Assembly (NCBI GenBank): GCA_014925825.1 | Contig: JACGCK010000090.1 | Coordinates: forward strand, 62,001-126,000 | Source: Pholiota molesta | Taxonomy: Eukaryota > Basidiomycota > Agaricomycetes > Agaricales > Strophariaceae | Direction: 5' to 3' | Length of the DNA stretch: 64,000 nucleotides | Part shown: positions 1 to 11,804 of the stretch, piece by piece | How the letters are laid out: the number at the start of each line of letters is the position of its first letter | How positions within the stretch are numbered: the first letter of the stretch is position 1 | Notes under the pieces: model-generated | The model's database searches: none | What the model was told of the DNA's origin: nothing | The model's input: the letters and a program-made list of their open reading frames with translations, nothing else | Program-made: the position numbers and the translations under genes

Positions 1-3
1 TTT

Positions 4-3000
4 ATGCCAACGGAAAAAGTTATCTCCCCCCCTGAATCCTCGCCACACTACGCGGAAACTCCTCTCAAGCGGGATCCACTTCAAGCACCGAACCTTAGAG
101 ACCATTTCAATGCCAGAGCGGGATCATCGAAAAATTTGAGAGATTTGGAGGCTTTACGAGCTGCTCAAAGGATTCAGGACTCTGAAAGGTCGCCAGAAGG
201 TACGCGTTTCTTTAATTATCGCGACGCGACCGTGACAAGAAGCTCAACTGCATAGCAGAGATTGCTGGGGGATTTATTCACAGCTCTCTCGCCTCTGGCT
301 CCAAGCCTGCTACAGACTTCAATCTCTATTATGACAAGGAGACACCGCTTCGCACAATTGACGTTGGAGGTCCGGATCAGGAACAACGGCGCGTCTATTC
401 CTATTACCGGTAAGGATGTCGTTAACCATTGACAATTAGGCTCGCAGAGTTCGTAACGAAGTCTATCGAGAATACCAGCAGTAACCTTACTGTGAAGGAA
501 GCGATGAAGAAACTTGGCTTGTCAGAGTGCGTGATTCGTTCGTATGTTGTATTCGACTCTCCCCCAACGGTGGCTCTTAGCGCTCGGGATCTATTACCTG
601 GCCTCGAAGTTCGGTTACTCAATCACCAGGCTATCGGTGTAGCATGGATGCTTGAGAAAGAGAGAAGCTCGGACAGAGGTGGCATTCTCGCGTAAGTTTT
701 TTTTTCTGTTTTCATTGCCCAGAAACAAAAAGGCTCATTTGTTGTTCAGAGATGACATGGGATTAGGTATTTCCTCCATTTTATTTTATCAACAAAGCTA
801 ATCATGATGACCGATAGGTAAAACTGTCCAAATGATCGCGACAATGGCTTGCAATATGCCAGCCTATGATGATGAATGCCGAACTACTCTCATCGTTGTT
901 CCTGCCGCTCTTCTCCAACAGGTTGGCTGCTCGTCTAGTTTTTCAAAGTTTTAACGCTTCAATTTTACCTCGCAGTGGAAAGATGAAATTGATACGAAGA
1001 CAAATGGCCTATTTGACGTCCATATTCATCATGGAAAGGACAAACTGAAGGTACCTTTTTGATAAACATCATGTGAAGAGCACGGAACTAAAGAATAAGT
1101 ACAGAAAATATCGCAACTCAAAGAAAAAGATGTATGTGGTTCTCCAGATGTTTTCTGCGTCTTTTTACGTTGTATTGGAAGGTTGTCGTCGTTTCATATC
1201 AAACCTTATGCCAAGATTTCAACGTGCCCAAAGGCACTCCTCCTGAAGAAGAGCCTTATTGGATTGAAGAACATGGGTCAGCTCATTCATTTTCTAGTTC
1301 CGGCCAAAATCTTACCCCATCTCTTTATCAGCGGACTACTATCTAAAGCCAAGTTTTATCGCGTGGTTGCAGATGAAGCGCAATTCATCCGCAACCGGTA
1401 TGTATATTCTCAATATCTGCTATACTTTTCCATACTTATTGGTGAATAGATCCACTCGTTCCAGTATCAGTTTGGCTCTGATCAAATCCAAGTACCGGTG
1501 GATGTTGACCGGAACACCTGTTACCAATACCCTGTGAGTCCACTATCGACATGCAACATGTGCACAGAGGCTAACACTATCACTGCCAGAGCGGATATTT
1601 ATGGTCTCTTGCGCTTTGGACGTTTCAGGCCATGGAATGATTGGAATGATTTAACGAGCATGTGGTATGTAATCTTTCCTCTTGTGAGTCCCACTCATAT
1701 ACTTACCTTGGATTTTGTCATATAGGCGAAAGTGCAATCTGAAGATGCACCGCTGGCTGGCGAGCGCGCTCAGGCGATCTTGAAACCCATTTTGCTCCGG
1801 CGCACGAAATATGCCAGATTGGAGGGCAAGCCTTTGCTCGAGCTGCCAGCTAAGCATATCGAAATTGTGCGATTGAAATTCACGCCTGAAGAACGGGAGG
1901 TAAGTCTGCTTATATACTTGACCTCAAGAAACGGTTTTGATTCAGACATGTAGGTGTATGATATGTTCGAGAAACAGACGAAGATTCAGTTGAATAAGTT
2001 CATGAAGAATGGGACACTTGTCAAGAAGTGCGCTTTTGAATTTTCATTTACTACAAAGAATAATATTTGATTTACTAATAATCTTGATTTCAGTCATACG
2101 TTTGTCTTGGTAAATTTGCCTCTCATTCCTTTAATATGCACGGACTAAATGATGCCATAGGTTTTAATTCTGCGTTTGCGTCAAATTTGCTGCCATCCCT
2201 ACCTTATCTTGGTATGTTATTGAGTTGCATCTGCAAATTGCTTCTGACTTTTGGCCGTATCTTAGTCTTTAGCGGAAGAGTTCGAAGATCCAACGATGGT
2301 TTTAGGAAATAAATCCGACAAAGAACTAAGTCGTGCCAAGAAGATCATGGGAATACCATGGGTAGTAAATGTTCGTAAACCGTCTTTCTTCTTATCGTGC
2401 TCCAGAAGATGCTAATCTAGCTGCGCTCCTTTCCTTAACGTTTAGATCAAGAAGAAGTGAGTCTTGAGGATATACCTCCACAATATCCTGTTGACCTGCT
2501 GTTAGATTCTTACTACGAAAGGCCTCGATGGAGATGCTGAACTTTGAGGACGAAAGCGACGAAGCAGAGGTCACTTGCCCCAACTGTAACGATGTCAGTG
2601 TCATGTCTTTCCGGATTACGATAGCGTCTCATATCCCTTCTAGTGTTTCTTAATGACAGCGGTCGTGTTTTGCCTTGCGGGCATGAAATCTGCTTCGGTT
2701 AGTACCTTGAAGTGTCCAACCTTCTGATTATATTTGAAACGGGACATATTCAAGATTGTACTCTTGATCTCAGCAATGCCGCTATTGCCCATGACGGTAT
2801 TTTGTATGTAATCCAGCTCTTTCCAATTTATCTCAGCGCTAACGTCGACCTGTGCAGCGGTCAGGGATCTGAGAAAGAGAATCTAGCAGCCGAGAAAGAG
2901 TATGAAGCTGCTGCCGCAAAGGGACACCGACCTTGTAAGCTGCAGCTTTTTGTGAACCAAAATATCCACACGCCTAATACCGTTTCTAGGCCCAACTTGT

Positions 3001-4576
3001 AAAAAGATGACAGACCTCAAGGATCAGGCTTTCAAATCATCTGCATTCGAGCCGTCTGAAGATGAGCTCGAGGAATTCATCCGCAACAAACGACGAGAAA
3101 AAAACAATCGACATGCTAGACCAGCTCGTCGGTCCCGACGCCTGTCAGGGCTATGAAAGACGCGTTTGATTCGGATTCGGATTCTGATGAAGATTTACCA
3201 GATATTGCGGACATGTTTGTTCCTAAATCGAAAAATGGTAAAGCGAAAACGAGAGGATCAGATGATGCGATGTTTGTTCTTTTCTCTCAAGAATGTCCGA
3301 ATAGTAAATTGACTATCCCGTCTGTGTATAGATTGATATGGTTGATCTAACGCAAAGCGATGCACCCAAATCAGGAAGGCGTCTGGAAAGCGGAAAATAG
3401 TGGAGGACAGTGATTCAGACATCGATATCGTCGGAGGAAGCATTTCTCAAGCCAAACGCTTCAGAGGTAGTTCTCCGGCGCCTGAAGAACGCAAAGGCAA
3501 AGGACGAGCAAACAGCGGCCCATCCGAGGCGGTAATGTCTACATGGAAGAAGGGTGACGATGACATGGAACCGAGCACGAAGATGTTGGCATTGATCGGA
3601 TTTCTGAAAGAGTGGGAGGCTAGTGGAGACAAGACCATCTGCTATTCGCAATGTTGGTGCCCTCTCGTCATTCTTCTGTGTATTTCAAGCTCACTGATGG
3701 TTTATATAGGGACGTCGATGCTCGATCTTCTAGAGACGCTGTTTTCTCGACATGGTATCCGAACGCTTCGCTTCGACGGAAAGATGGACAAAACAGCTCG
3801 CGATGCGACGCTCGCGCAGTTCAAACAGATTGGCGGGCCGAAGGTCATTTTGATTAGGTATGCAATTCTCTTCATGCTTGAGCTGAATCCAACGCTGATC
3901 ATATATATCCTTTAGTACGAAATGCGGAAGCGTTGGGTAAGGAATCTTTATCGTCGTCTTCCCTTTATTGATTTCCCCATTGATGCCACTTCTTCTAGTC
4001 TGAATTTAGTATCAGCGAATCGCATTGTCAAGTGAGTTTCAGTTTGGTGCAACTATCACTTAACACGGATTAATCAAATCATTATCAACCCAGTATGGAC
4101 CTTTCCTGGAACTACGCCGCCGAGGCGCAAGCATACGATCGGTCTGCATCTCCAATTACAATGATTGCAAACCTTCAACTTATTTTCAATAATTTTTAGG
4201 TGCCATCGCATTGGGCAAGAGAAAGAGGTTTACGTGAAGCGTCTTGTTGTAGAGGATACCATTGAAGACCGGTGCGTTCACTTTCATCTAACATATACTA
4301 TTTTCTCACTTTCTCCGCAGTATGCTTCGACTCCAGGATGTGAAAACTGGTATAGCCCTTTTCGCCTCGTACTTTGATTACTGTTGACATGTACATTTTC
4401 TAGGATTGGCAGAAGCCGCCTTGGTGAAGGTACAGGTGGGAAACTTCACAAATTGAGTGTCAAAGACATCAAATATGTAAGTCACTTGAAACCAGTCTCT
4501 TTAAATTTGTGCTTACCTTTGATCATAGCTGTTTGGCATGAATACTAAGGACCCAAACGCAAACCATGATGAGTGA
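4..4576 (+). CDS. SNF2-family ATPase with RING finger, Rad5/Rad16/Uls1-like (5' partial)
   Basis: Many-exon gene for a nuclear DNA-dependent ATPase/translocase with an embedded ubiquitin-ligase RING, the architecture of Rad5, Rad16 and Uls1. Seen: a Walker A region in which DMGLGK is joined to TVQMIATMA across an intron near 750-820; a DEAQ-like box (VADEAQFIRNR, near 1370-1400); a Cys-rich RING stretch (CPNCND ... LPCGHEICF ... DCTLDLSNAAIAHDG, about 2575-2800); an acidic nuclear linker (3150-3450); and a helicase C domain with FDGKMDKTARDATLAQF, TKCGSVG, LNLVSANRIVN and the closing CHRIGQ motif (3700-4250). RING between the two ATPase lobes is diagnostic of the Rad5/Rad16/Uls1 group; I lean to Uls1 (SUMO-targeted) but cannot separate it from Rad16/HLTF here. 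The stop at 4574-4576 follows FGMNTKDPNANHDE. The 5' end is probably outside the window. Family sure, subfamily not. Confidence 0.9.
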
Positions 4577-5227
4577 CCGTATCATTATTCCAATCTCATA
4601 AATTTCATACAGTAATATGGGTCTGGCTACCCGTTTCTTGGCTTTTTCAATAATTCCCATTCATATCTTAAGATTGTCACCGGTTTATTACTTCCTCCAG
4701 CCTAAAGTCTCTGTCCATTCATTTTTAAATCTATAATTATATGCGAATGACAATCGCTCTTGGATAAAACATCTTGAACGATGAGCATGTTCACGACGGT
4801 TTCTCATTTAACTCACGCTCTTCATATTCCCGGTCTATAAATGGTTGCTTCCTATCTGCAGATAATATGATTCCAGTGCTTGTTGCGCCTGGTTCAAAGC
4901 CACATGAACCAGTGATTTCAGAGTGAGTTGATTCAATTCTAGGATTCTTGTGGCGTTACTCCTTTTCTCTTTGAGCCACCCGGGGAAACTACGAACACTG
5001 CTGCTACACTTACAGAGGTTGGTCCCTCTTATCATGTTCAATTTATCGTTTCATTTTTCAGGCTCTTAACGACCAAGACACAGAATCACAGCACATGGCT
5101 TGCTTCGATTTCCTCTGCCATTGGTTTCATTTGAAGCCCGTAATTTGGAGCTTTATATCAAGAGCATGAACAAGTATGCAAGCCTCCAGTTTTCAAGCCT
5201 ACCCCCCCCCCCTCTCTCTAGCTAGAT
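4577..5227. other. Intergenic spacer, AT-rich 3' region plus upstream region of the GH128 gene
   Basis: No convincing coding stretch. It holds the 3' region of the SNF2 gene and the promoter of the next gene. A C-rich then CT-rich tract (about 5203-5220) lies just before the GH128 start codon, a common arrangement near fungal start sites. Confidence 0.5.
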
Positions 5228-6268
5228 ATGTTCTTCTCTGGGGCTTTACTTCGGTTCTCCATATTTTTGCAAATCCCCTTTATTACTGCATCTAAAAATG
5301 CGAAACGCGGGCTCGCTTTCGCGGATGCGGACAGTACTGGTAGCCTCGATGTCAACAAGGCAAACACCTCCAACAGCGTCGTGTCATGGCAGTATAACTG
5401 GGGCGCCACTCCGCCTAATTACCTATCAAGTCCGGGATCCCGTACATCCCAATGCAATGGGGGGCAGGCGGCATAGAGAACTTTGCTTCTCAAGTCAAAG
5501 CGCAAGGAGCGAAGACCATACTCGTACGTTGCTGTTCACCTTCCCCATGTCATTCAAACGTTTCGAGGACTATGCTGATGAGAGATGAACAACCTCAGGG
5601 ATTCAACGAGCCAGACCTCGCGGGCCAGTCCAACATTAATGCGACCTACGCCGCAGCTTTGTGGAAGAAATATATTAACCCGTTGTCAGCGTCAGGCGTG
5701 CGACTAGGCGCGCCCGCGGTCAGCAACGCACCAGGCGGCCGCCCCTGGCTCGCTGCCTTTTTGGCAGCATGTTCGGGCTGCAGGATCGATTTTATACCGT
5801 TTCATTGGTATGGAACTGGGGCGCAGAACTTCAACAATTACATCAGCCAGATGCACGCCCAATTTCCTAATTGGCCGCTTTGGGTAACGGAGTTTGCGTC
5901 AACGTCTATGGACGATACAGGTGGGCGCTACTCACCAGAAATGATTTCAATCGCTTCTCTTAGTTTGGTCCTTTCTTCTTTTTCCCAGAGGTATTGAATT
6001 TCCTCGTGAACACGACAGCGTATATGGACACTCTGGATTGGATCGAAGGATATTCCTGGTTTGCATTTTCGTGAGCCCTTATTTCGTTGCAAGCCATACG
6101 CTCACTAAAAATCTTGTTATCGCAGCGGCAACAGAGCGGTTCCGCCTACAGTGAGTGCCGCGGCGATCCCTTAGTTTAGTTTTTCAAACACTTACATTCT
6201 ATCTTCTATCAGGTCTTCTAGATGCAAATGGGGGCCTGAACGCGTTGGGCACGCAATACGTTAACTGA
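5228..6268 (+). CDS. Secreted GH128 glycoside hydrolase (Asl1-like beta-1,3-glucanase)
   Basis: Glycosyl hydrolase catalytic core of family GH128, predicted to hydrolyse beta-1,3-glucan at the cell wall or outside the cell. Seen: a hydrophobic N-terminal signal-like segment (residues 1-21, MFFSGALLRFSIFLQIPFIT) followed by KRGLAF; VSWQYNWGA; IPYIPMQWG; GFNEPD with the probable acid/base Glu; IDFIPFHWYG; PLWVTEFA with the probable nucleophile Glu; and the end GLNALGTQYVN. Introns follow KTIL (from 5524), DDT, WFAF and a short exon before GLLDANGG. Between NYLSS and IPYIPMQW (near 5430-5436) the frame changes as if one base were missing and no intron fits. The other domains are intact, so an assembly indel is as likely as a mutation. 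The start is the first ATG with a signal peptide. Confidence 0.85.
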
Positions 6269-6476
6269 CCACCGCAGCTACAGTCCAAACAAAGTAATTG
6301 TAGACGCCTTTATCGTTTCCCTCGACTTTCTTGAATAGTCCTCAGCACTTCCGCATGCCTTATCTGCTGTTCTTCTTTGAGACCTGGATATTTATACCAC
6401 GTTAACGATTATCAATTTCATTAAACCTCAATCAAACTTACTCTGAAAGGTTTCCTCAGTCAATGAAAGAACCAGC

Positions 6477-6973
6477 CTATGATTTTGCTCGACGATCCGC
6501 CTCAACTGGTTAATCATATCTTTTCATTCGTTCGAATTCCATATAGGTACGGATTCGTCTTGCCCTTGAGCTTCATCGTCGCCACAACCCAAGTTGGGGA
6601 TAAACTTACCGGTAGTATGCGAAGCACTGTCGCGGCGCTCTGCTGCTGCCATTCGCGCGAGTTCGGAAACATCCGCCTTAATAGCTTCGAGGAATTCATC
6701 GTTGTGGCACTCTTCTATCTGAGCCTTGTCGCCACTCTTGCAATCTTGCATAGACTTTCTGATTGTCCCTTTCAGTTCTGCCAGACCTTCGCCCAAGAAA
6801 TCACGCCGCGGGGAAGTCATAGGAAACGCTGCCTTCGGAATTGAGATGTTATGATAATACGTCTCGTAGATTGGATGGGTATACGGGTCGATTTCCTTGT
6901 GCTAAGGGCAGTTGGCTGGTAGACTCGAGGCGATTGTGGACCAAACATCATACACGGTGCAATCACCTGACAT
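6477..6973 (-). CDS. Small hypothetical protein
   Basis: I do not recognise this protein. The proposed model starts at 6973 (MSGDCT), splices out about 54 nt into KEIDPYTHPIYETYYHN and runs through a charged, Ala/Glu-rich helical segment (DFLGEGLAELKGTIRKSM ... ECHNDEFLEAIKADVSELAR). A clear donor (GTAAGT, near 6623) ends the main exon; the last exon gives VEADRRAKS and stops at 6477-6479. Codon quality in the middle exon and a continuous frame upstream of the obvious internal Met support a real gene. No signal peptide or membrane segment is seen. First exon and exact start are uncertain. It is convergent with the GH128 gene, about 210 bp apart. Confidence 0.5.
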
Positions 6974-7092
6974 CGTTCAAAATTGAAGGGTGCAAGCTCA
7001 GGCTGGCGCAATGCAAGGTTTAATCTGGACAGAAACCATGGGTCTGGTATTCAGGAAAATTAGTATGGCGCAGTGTGTAGATTTAGTAAAGG

Positions 7093-7826
7093 TTATATGT
7101 GGAGTCCACCATCCATAAATTCTGCACGGTTCGTCTCGAATAGCTTCTCAATCCACGAGTAATCCTTCCAGGAGTTGAGGATTTCATTCCATTCTACGTT
7201 CCTCGTGTTGGACTCTTTCCTGGGAATTGACGCCACGTCCCGGCGTAGTGGTATAACATCTGGGCACCATAGAGCCAGAGGTCGTCCTTCTTGCACGCAA
7301 TAGATGCCTGCAGGATCATCGAATCCTTCCCTTGGTGATGGGGGTATGAGTTGTTCAAACAGTTGTCTCCGAAGACGTTACAGTGGATTGTGGCATATCA
7401 TCTTCTAACAGCAGCCTCTTCTCCGAGGACGATAAAGAGAAGAATCCATTGACAGTATCAACACCCCACCGCCTCATCTAAATCGAATATTAGAGATTGG
7501 GCAATCCAAAGAAGAGCATGAAAATATCAACTGACCGGCTGGAACACATGCTCTTGGTCCCCGAAATCATAGAAGAAAATAGAGTAAAAGGCGGTGCCTA
7601 TTCCCAGAATCAGAAAAGGGGATCTAGTCGAACAATGCAGGGTTATACCTGGAATGACGATCCACGACACCATTCGCGACCCCAGGTACACCCATGACGG
7701 GCGAAAGTCGTCGCCAGTTTCGTCCTTGGGCATGGGACGCGGAGCTGGAGGTGCTTCTGTAGATAGATGCCTCCGTGACAGTGGTCGTCGCGCAAACACG
7801 GTTCTTGCCGCTCTGAGACCCAGCAT
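7093..7826 (-). CDS. Hypothetical protein, probably mitochondrial
   Basis: Three exons: 7826-7536, 7477-7410 and 7366-7093. The N-terminus (MLGLRAARTVFARRPLSRRH) is Arg-rich, lacks acidic residues and looks like a mitochondrial presequence. One likely membrane segment follows (about residues 68-85, PFLILGIGTAFYSIFFYDF), then EQEHVFQPMRRWGVDTVNGF and a hydrophilic C-terminal part ending FMDGGLHI. The second intron (7409-7367, 43 nt) is needed to avoid an early stop; it has a plausible branch site (CTGTAAC). Without it the protein would end after about 140 residues. A one-pass inner-membrane protein with a matrix presequence is the best description; I cannot assign a function. Confidence 0.6.
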
Positions 7827-8206
7827 AATCGAACAAAGACTAGAAAAGAATGGCGGACGCAGGTTGAATAGCAGCGCGTTGACCGGCTAAAGATTTTCGA
7901 AAGGCGCCAAGCCCATCTCGCGCCGACCGGGCCGGTGCTCCGACGCATTTATTGGCTTCCCCGCATTGGTGGCACGGCGAAAATCCAGCGCACCTCGATC
8001 TCTATGTGTACAATCAGTATTGGGATCTCCTTTGTATATCATACAGCAGAATGTGAATGTCCATCGCTGAGCGTTCCAAAGCAGTGTGGAGCGACTCTAT
8101 TGAACTTGGGTCTACCCAGGCGTTATAAATAAAACGTCATAGATTACTGTTTTACATCTACAATCTATCACCATCTCTAAATCCATCTGGTGTCCTCAGC
8201 ATAAAA

Positions 8207-9585
8207 ATGTCCGAAACGATATACAGTACCCCGCACAACCTCTTCTCCATTCCCGACATCCAACCCGAGACGAATCGTGATGAGATCAGCGGACATCCCG
8301 ACATCAAGGTCTTCCTCGCGCCTTTCCATTCGCACTACGAGGCCCACGAGCTCATCGCCACCGCCCAGGCGCTCGTGAACCCCCGTGGAAAGGGCATATA
8401 TGCGACCGACGAGACCCCGGATGCGATGGATGCGCTCTTGATCGCAGCCGCGGGCGAGGGTGTGCCACACAAGACCTTTACGGCGGAGGAAAGCGAAGAG
8501 AGAAGGAAGAAGTGGAGGTCGCTCGCGTATGAGGCGACACCAAGCGGTTAGCTCTCATGTTCACATTCATTCCAAGTAATGCGAAATGACATGGGACACA
8601 GAGCACATATCCGGCGTAATCCTACACCCCGAAGCCCTCCTTTCCTTCAACCTCGCGCCCATCCTCGCCGCCAAAGGCATCCTGCCAGGGGTGCGCGCAA
8701 ATGGCGAACTCGCGCCCATCCCCCGCTCCGAAGCCGACTCCGAATTCTTCGTGCAGGGACTCGACGACCTCCTTTCAAAACTGCAAGCCGCCCGCGCCGC
8801 TGGGGCGCGCTTCGCAAAATGGCGGTCGCCGATCGCGTGCAGCAACAGCACGTCGGGAATCTGGGGCGGGCGCTACCCGTCGCATCTGGCGCTGGAGATC
8901 CAGGCGGAGACGCTGGGGCAGTTCGCAGCGGTGAGCCAGCAGGCGGGCCTGGTGCCGATTGTGGAGCCTGATGTAGAGTTCTCGAGGGATGCGGATTTGG
9001 CGCGCAGTGTGGAGGTACACGAGAAGGCGATTAGTATGATCTATGAGAGAATGCAGGCGCATGGCGTCCTTCTGGAAGGTAAGGATTATTTGCTGAGGAT
9101 GCTCTGTAAATGCGCGGTTAAAGAAAGGACCTAGGTTCGCTCCTCAAACCATCGTATCCCCAGCCTGGTTTGCAACACCCTCCCGAGCGAATGTTACACC
9201 AAACGATATCGCGCTTGCCACTGCGACTGTCATATCTCGTTCAGTCCCACCAGCAGTCCCAGGTATTTTATTCCTATCCGGTAAACATCTTGACGCGATC
9301 TCCAGTGCACAATGTGCTGATTGCCTTCTCTCTACAATTTTAGGAGGATTATCCGCAACCACAGCAACTGCGTATCTGGCTGCTTTGAACTCGCTGGTTC
9401 TGTCTTCGGCACCAACGTCGCCATTTAAAAGGCTTCCTCCTTTAACTTTCTCTTATGGGAGGGCGATACAAGGAGAGGCGATGAAAGTATGGGTCAGAGG
9501 TGACGAGGAAGGAGCAAAGGCTGGAATCGTGCAAATGGCCAAGGCATGTTACCATGCTGCTCGCGGTGAAGTCCTGGAGAGGTGA
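8207..9585 (+). CDS. Fructose-bisphosphate aldolase, class I
   Basis: Cytosolic glycolytic/gluconeogenic enzyme splitting fructose-1,6-bisphosphate through a Schiff-base lysine. Exons about 8207-8546, 8602-9078, 9136-9280 and 9344-9585. Seen in order: LVNPRGKGIYATDETPDAMD (canonical GKGILAADES region), ILHPEALL, FAKWRSPIA (substrate-binding Lys), GLVPIVEPDV (catalytic Glu), GSLLKP (Schiff-base Lys), VPPAVPGILFLSGG (phosphate-binding SGG), and LTFSYGRAIQGEAMKVW. Just after LLKP (9147-9155) the frame that encodes Lys runs out of register, and TIVSPAWFATPSRANVTP follows in another frame. An alternative acceptor near 9127 keeps one frame but loses the lysine. Most fungi rely on class II aldolase, so a class I gene is notable. 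Terminal Tyr of vertebrate enzymes is absent (ends EVLER). Confidence 0.88.
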
Positions 9586-9695
9586 TAGTGATAGTTGTGA
9601 CAAAGTTCAACGCCATATCGAAACATCCTGTATTTTTAAGAGAGAGATTAGATATACAGAGACCAGTTAATTCATACTTTGCGTATTCGATGTCT

Positions 9696-10597
9696 CTAAG
9701 GAGAGAGTCTGTCTATTTTCCAGGAGGGAGCTTCATCAGGGCTACCCTCTTCTCGAAGATATCGAACACGATCATGTAATCTCGAGGGTTTTCCACTCCA
9801 GAATTCGACCTCACTAAAGTAAAATACAGTCAGCAACAGTACTCAAACAAAAATCAATCGACTCACTCAGGAATAACTCTCCATCCACCCCAAAAATCAG
9901 GCGTTGGTACATCTTCTCCAAACTTCTCCTGAGCCTCCTTCAGCCTCTCATCCAGCACTCCCTCCCCAATTACCGAGCTCTGCCGACTAGCCCATGCACC
10001 CAGCCGACTGCCAACCGGCCGACTCTGGAAATACTCCTCGTTCTCCTCTCTGCTAAGCTTCTCGACCCGCCCCACCACGCGCACCGAGCGGTGGAGCTCG
10101 TACCAGTAGAACACGAGCGCAGCGTGCGGATTCGCTGCTAGTTCGCGCGACTTGCGCGAGGTGTAGTTGGTGAAGAACACGAAGCCGCGCGCGTCGACCT
10201 GCTTGAGGAGCACGACACGCACGGAGGGGATGCCCTGGGGCTGCGCGACGGTCGCGAGCGACATCGCCTCGGGCTCGGGCACCTTGTCGCTTTCGACGGC
10301 CTCCTTGAACCACGCGCGGAACTGGTCCAGGGGGGACGGCACGGCGTTGAGCGGTGTGAGGTGGTCGTTGGTGATGTATTGCTCGTGCTTGAGCACCTGG
10401 ATCTTGTCTGGTGCAGGCTGCGCGATGACGGCGTCCATGGTGAAGGCGCGGCGGATAGCGGTTAGGGTGGTTTGGGGTTGGTAGAGTATCGATATCCTGG
10501 ACAGAGGTGACCTAGGGCGCAATTGATGGACGAGGAGATATCGGACGCCATGGCGGCAGGCCATGATTAATGACAACGACCCTTTGCTGGCGGCCAT
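9696..10597 (-). CDS. PDX3: Pyridoxamine 5'-phosphate oxidase
   Basis: FMN enzyme oxidising pyridoxine/pyridoxamine 5'-phosphate to pyridoxal 5'-phosphate, the last step of vitamin B6 salvage. Two exons, 10597-9867 and 9813-9696. Family signatures: [101 protein letters not shown], and the C-terminal [19 protein letters not shown]...RLHDRV. The 5' ATG adds a 53-residue Arg-rich leader; an internal ATG at 10438 ([12 protein letters not shown]) gives a protein near the usual 230 residues. The leader could be a mitochondrial presequence. Divergent from SEN15 with a 103-bp gap. Confidence 0.95.
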
Positions 10598-10700
10598 CGC
10601 CGACAGCTATCGCTTTCTCGGGCCGGGTGATTTTATGATCGCTTTCCTCAAGTTGTCGACAACCCTCTTCCCTTTGCACCATTTGCAAGGCTCTGAACCC
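10598..10700. promoter_or_regulatory. Short shared intergenic region between PDX3 and SEN15
   Basis: Only 103 bp separate the PDX3 (minus) and SEN15 (plus) start codons, so the region probably acts as a bidirectional promoter, or each promoter overlaps the other gene's 5' end. If PDX3 starts at its internal Met the shared region grows to about 260 bp. No clear TATA box. Confidence 0.5.
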
Positions 10701-11317
10701 ATGGAATCACATCCTTCGGTAAGTTGAAACCATATTCAAGATATAATTAGTCCTAATCGGCGATTTAGTTTGCTGTTCTATCACCTTTCATCGCAAAATA
10801 TCCTCGAGCATCGTCAAGTCTCTTCCAGGCATACAATGACATCGTTTATGGTGAAATATCTTCAGATTTTGGACTACTTCGTCAAATTGATTTGGTTACT
10901 TCTTAGCTCAACAATGGAGTGATGTCGAGGTGGTAGATGTGCCCAGCTGCTCGCGCGGCGCCATCAAGGGGAAGAAACGGGGCACGGTGCGAGTCAACCT
11001 TCATCTCGGTGATTTTACGCTCAATCGGTTCCTTATGAACAGCAAGAGACGTTATACGTGGTTCCTTGTTCACTCTCAGAAACGCTCAGCTTTGCTTGGT
11101 TCGTCCCATTCATTCGAGTTTTTCAGTCCGATCTAACGCAAGCAGGCTCCAAGATGCTTTCATACAACTCTTCCCGAAGGATTCGACAGAGACTATCGCT
11201 GGCTCCAATGCTACTGGAACGGTTAATCCCCCCTCCTTATACCTTGCCATCACATCTCAGGATGCTTCGATTGTCTACTACAAGCTAAGCCAAGGAATTG
11301 TCAAACCAGCCGTTTGA
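10701..11317 (+). CDS. SEN15: tRNA-splicing endonuclease subunit Sen15
   Basis: Structural subunit of the heterotetrameric tRNA-splicing endonuclease (Sen2/34/54/15). Proposed exons: 10701-10718, 10769-10850, 10907-10986, 11043-11098 and 11146-11317. Joined, the protein runs MESHPS, FAVLSPFIAKYPRASSSLFQ, AQQWSDVEVVDVPSCSRG, TQETLYVVPCSLSETLSFAW, LQDAFIQLFPKDS, then YLAITSQDASIVYYKLSQGI. The last stretch, with its VYYKL core strand, is the typical Sen15 nuclease-like fold end. The 10987-11042 intron is hidden inside an open frame; removing it restores the Sen15 pattern VVP-S-SETLSFAWL. About 135 residues, a usual size for this subunit. Confidence 0.85.
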
Positions 11318-11804
11318 TGCGCTCGTGCTCTTTACTTTTTTCCACAAATATCCGGGACACCATGTCATGCAACGTCCTTCGCCAATATCCGACGTATATT
11401 TTGTTCGGTCATTCAACCTTTAGTGGGCAGAACCCAAGATGCTTGCAAGACGCTGCAAGACGTCTTCCAGATAAGCCTTCGACAAGAAGCATACCACGCT
11501 CGCTCAATGGAGTCTTATCTCCGCCCTTTGCAGGTCATAGGTCATACTTCGCACACATAGACCTTGTCCCGTATTCATACTTGGTCTTATTGTTTCTGTC
11601 GCATTGTTCGCTTCAGCTTCACAGTCACAGTGGATTTAGTAGTTACGATACAATCTAAGTACATCGCAGAAATGTCTTTAATAACGGATATGCTGGACAC
11701 ACTGCAGATAATACAGGGCGATTGCCATCTATTTAACAGCACATTTCGCAAGGGCAGCCTACATAGATTCAAATCAGAGACTGAGGTAGAAACTGCAATA
11801 ACCA
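11318..11804. other. Convergent intergenic region
   Basis: Tail-to-tail spacer between SEN15 and the CYSTM gene. Open frames here are short, overlap each other on both strands and show no recognisable domain. Read as overlapping 3' UTRs. Confidence 0.5.

Noticed and set aside
7624..7650. A 25-nt GT...AG segment in the mitochondrial-protein gene as an extra intron
   Set aside because: Too short for a spliceosomal intron, and the frame stays open and plausible without it.
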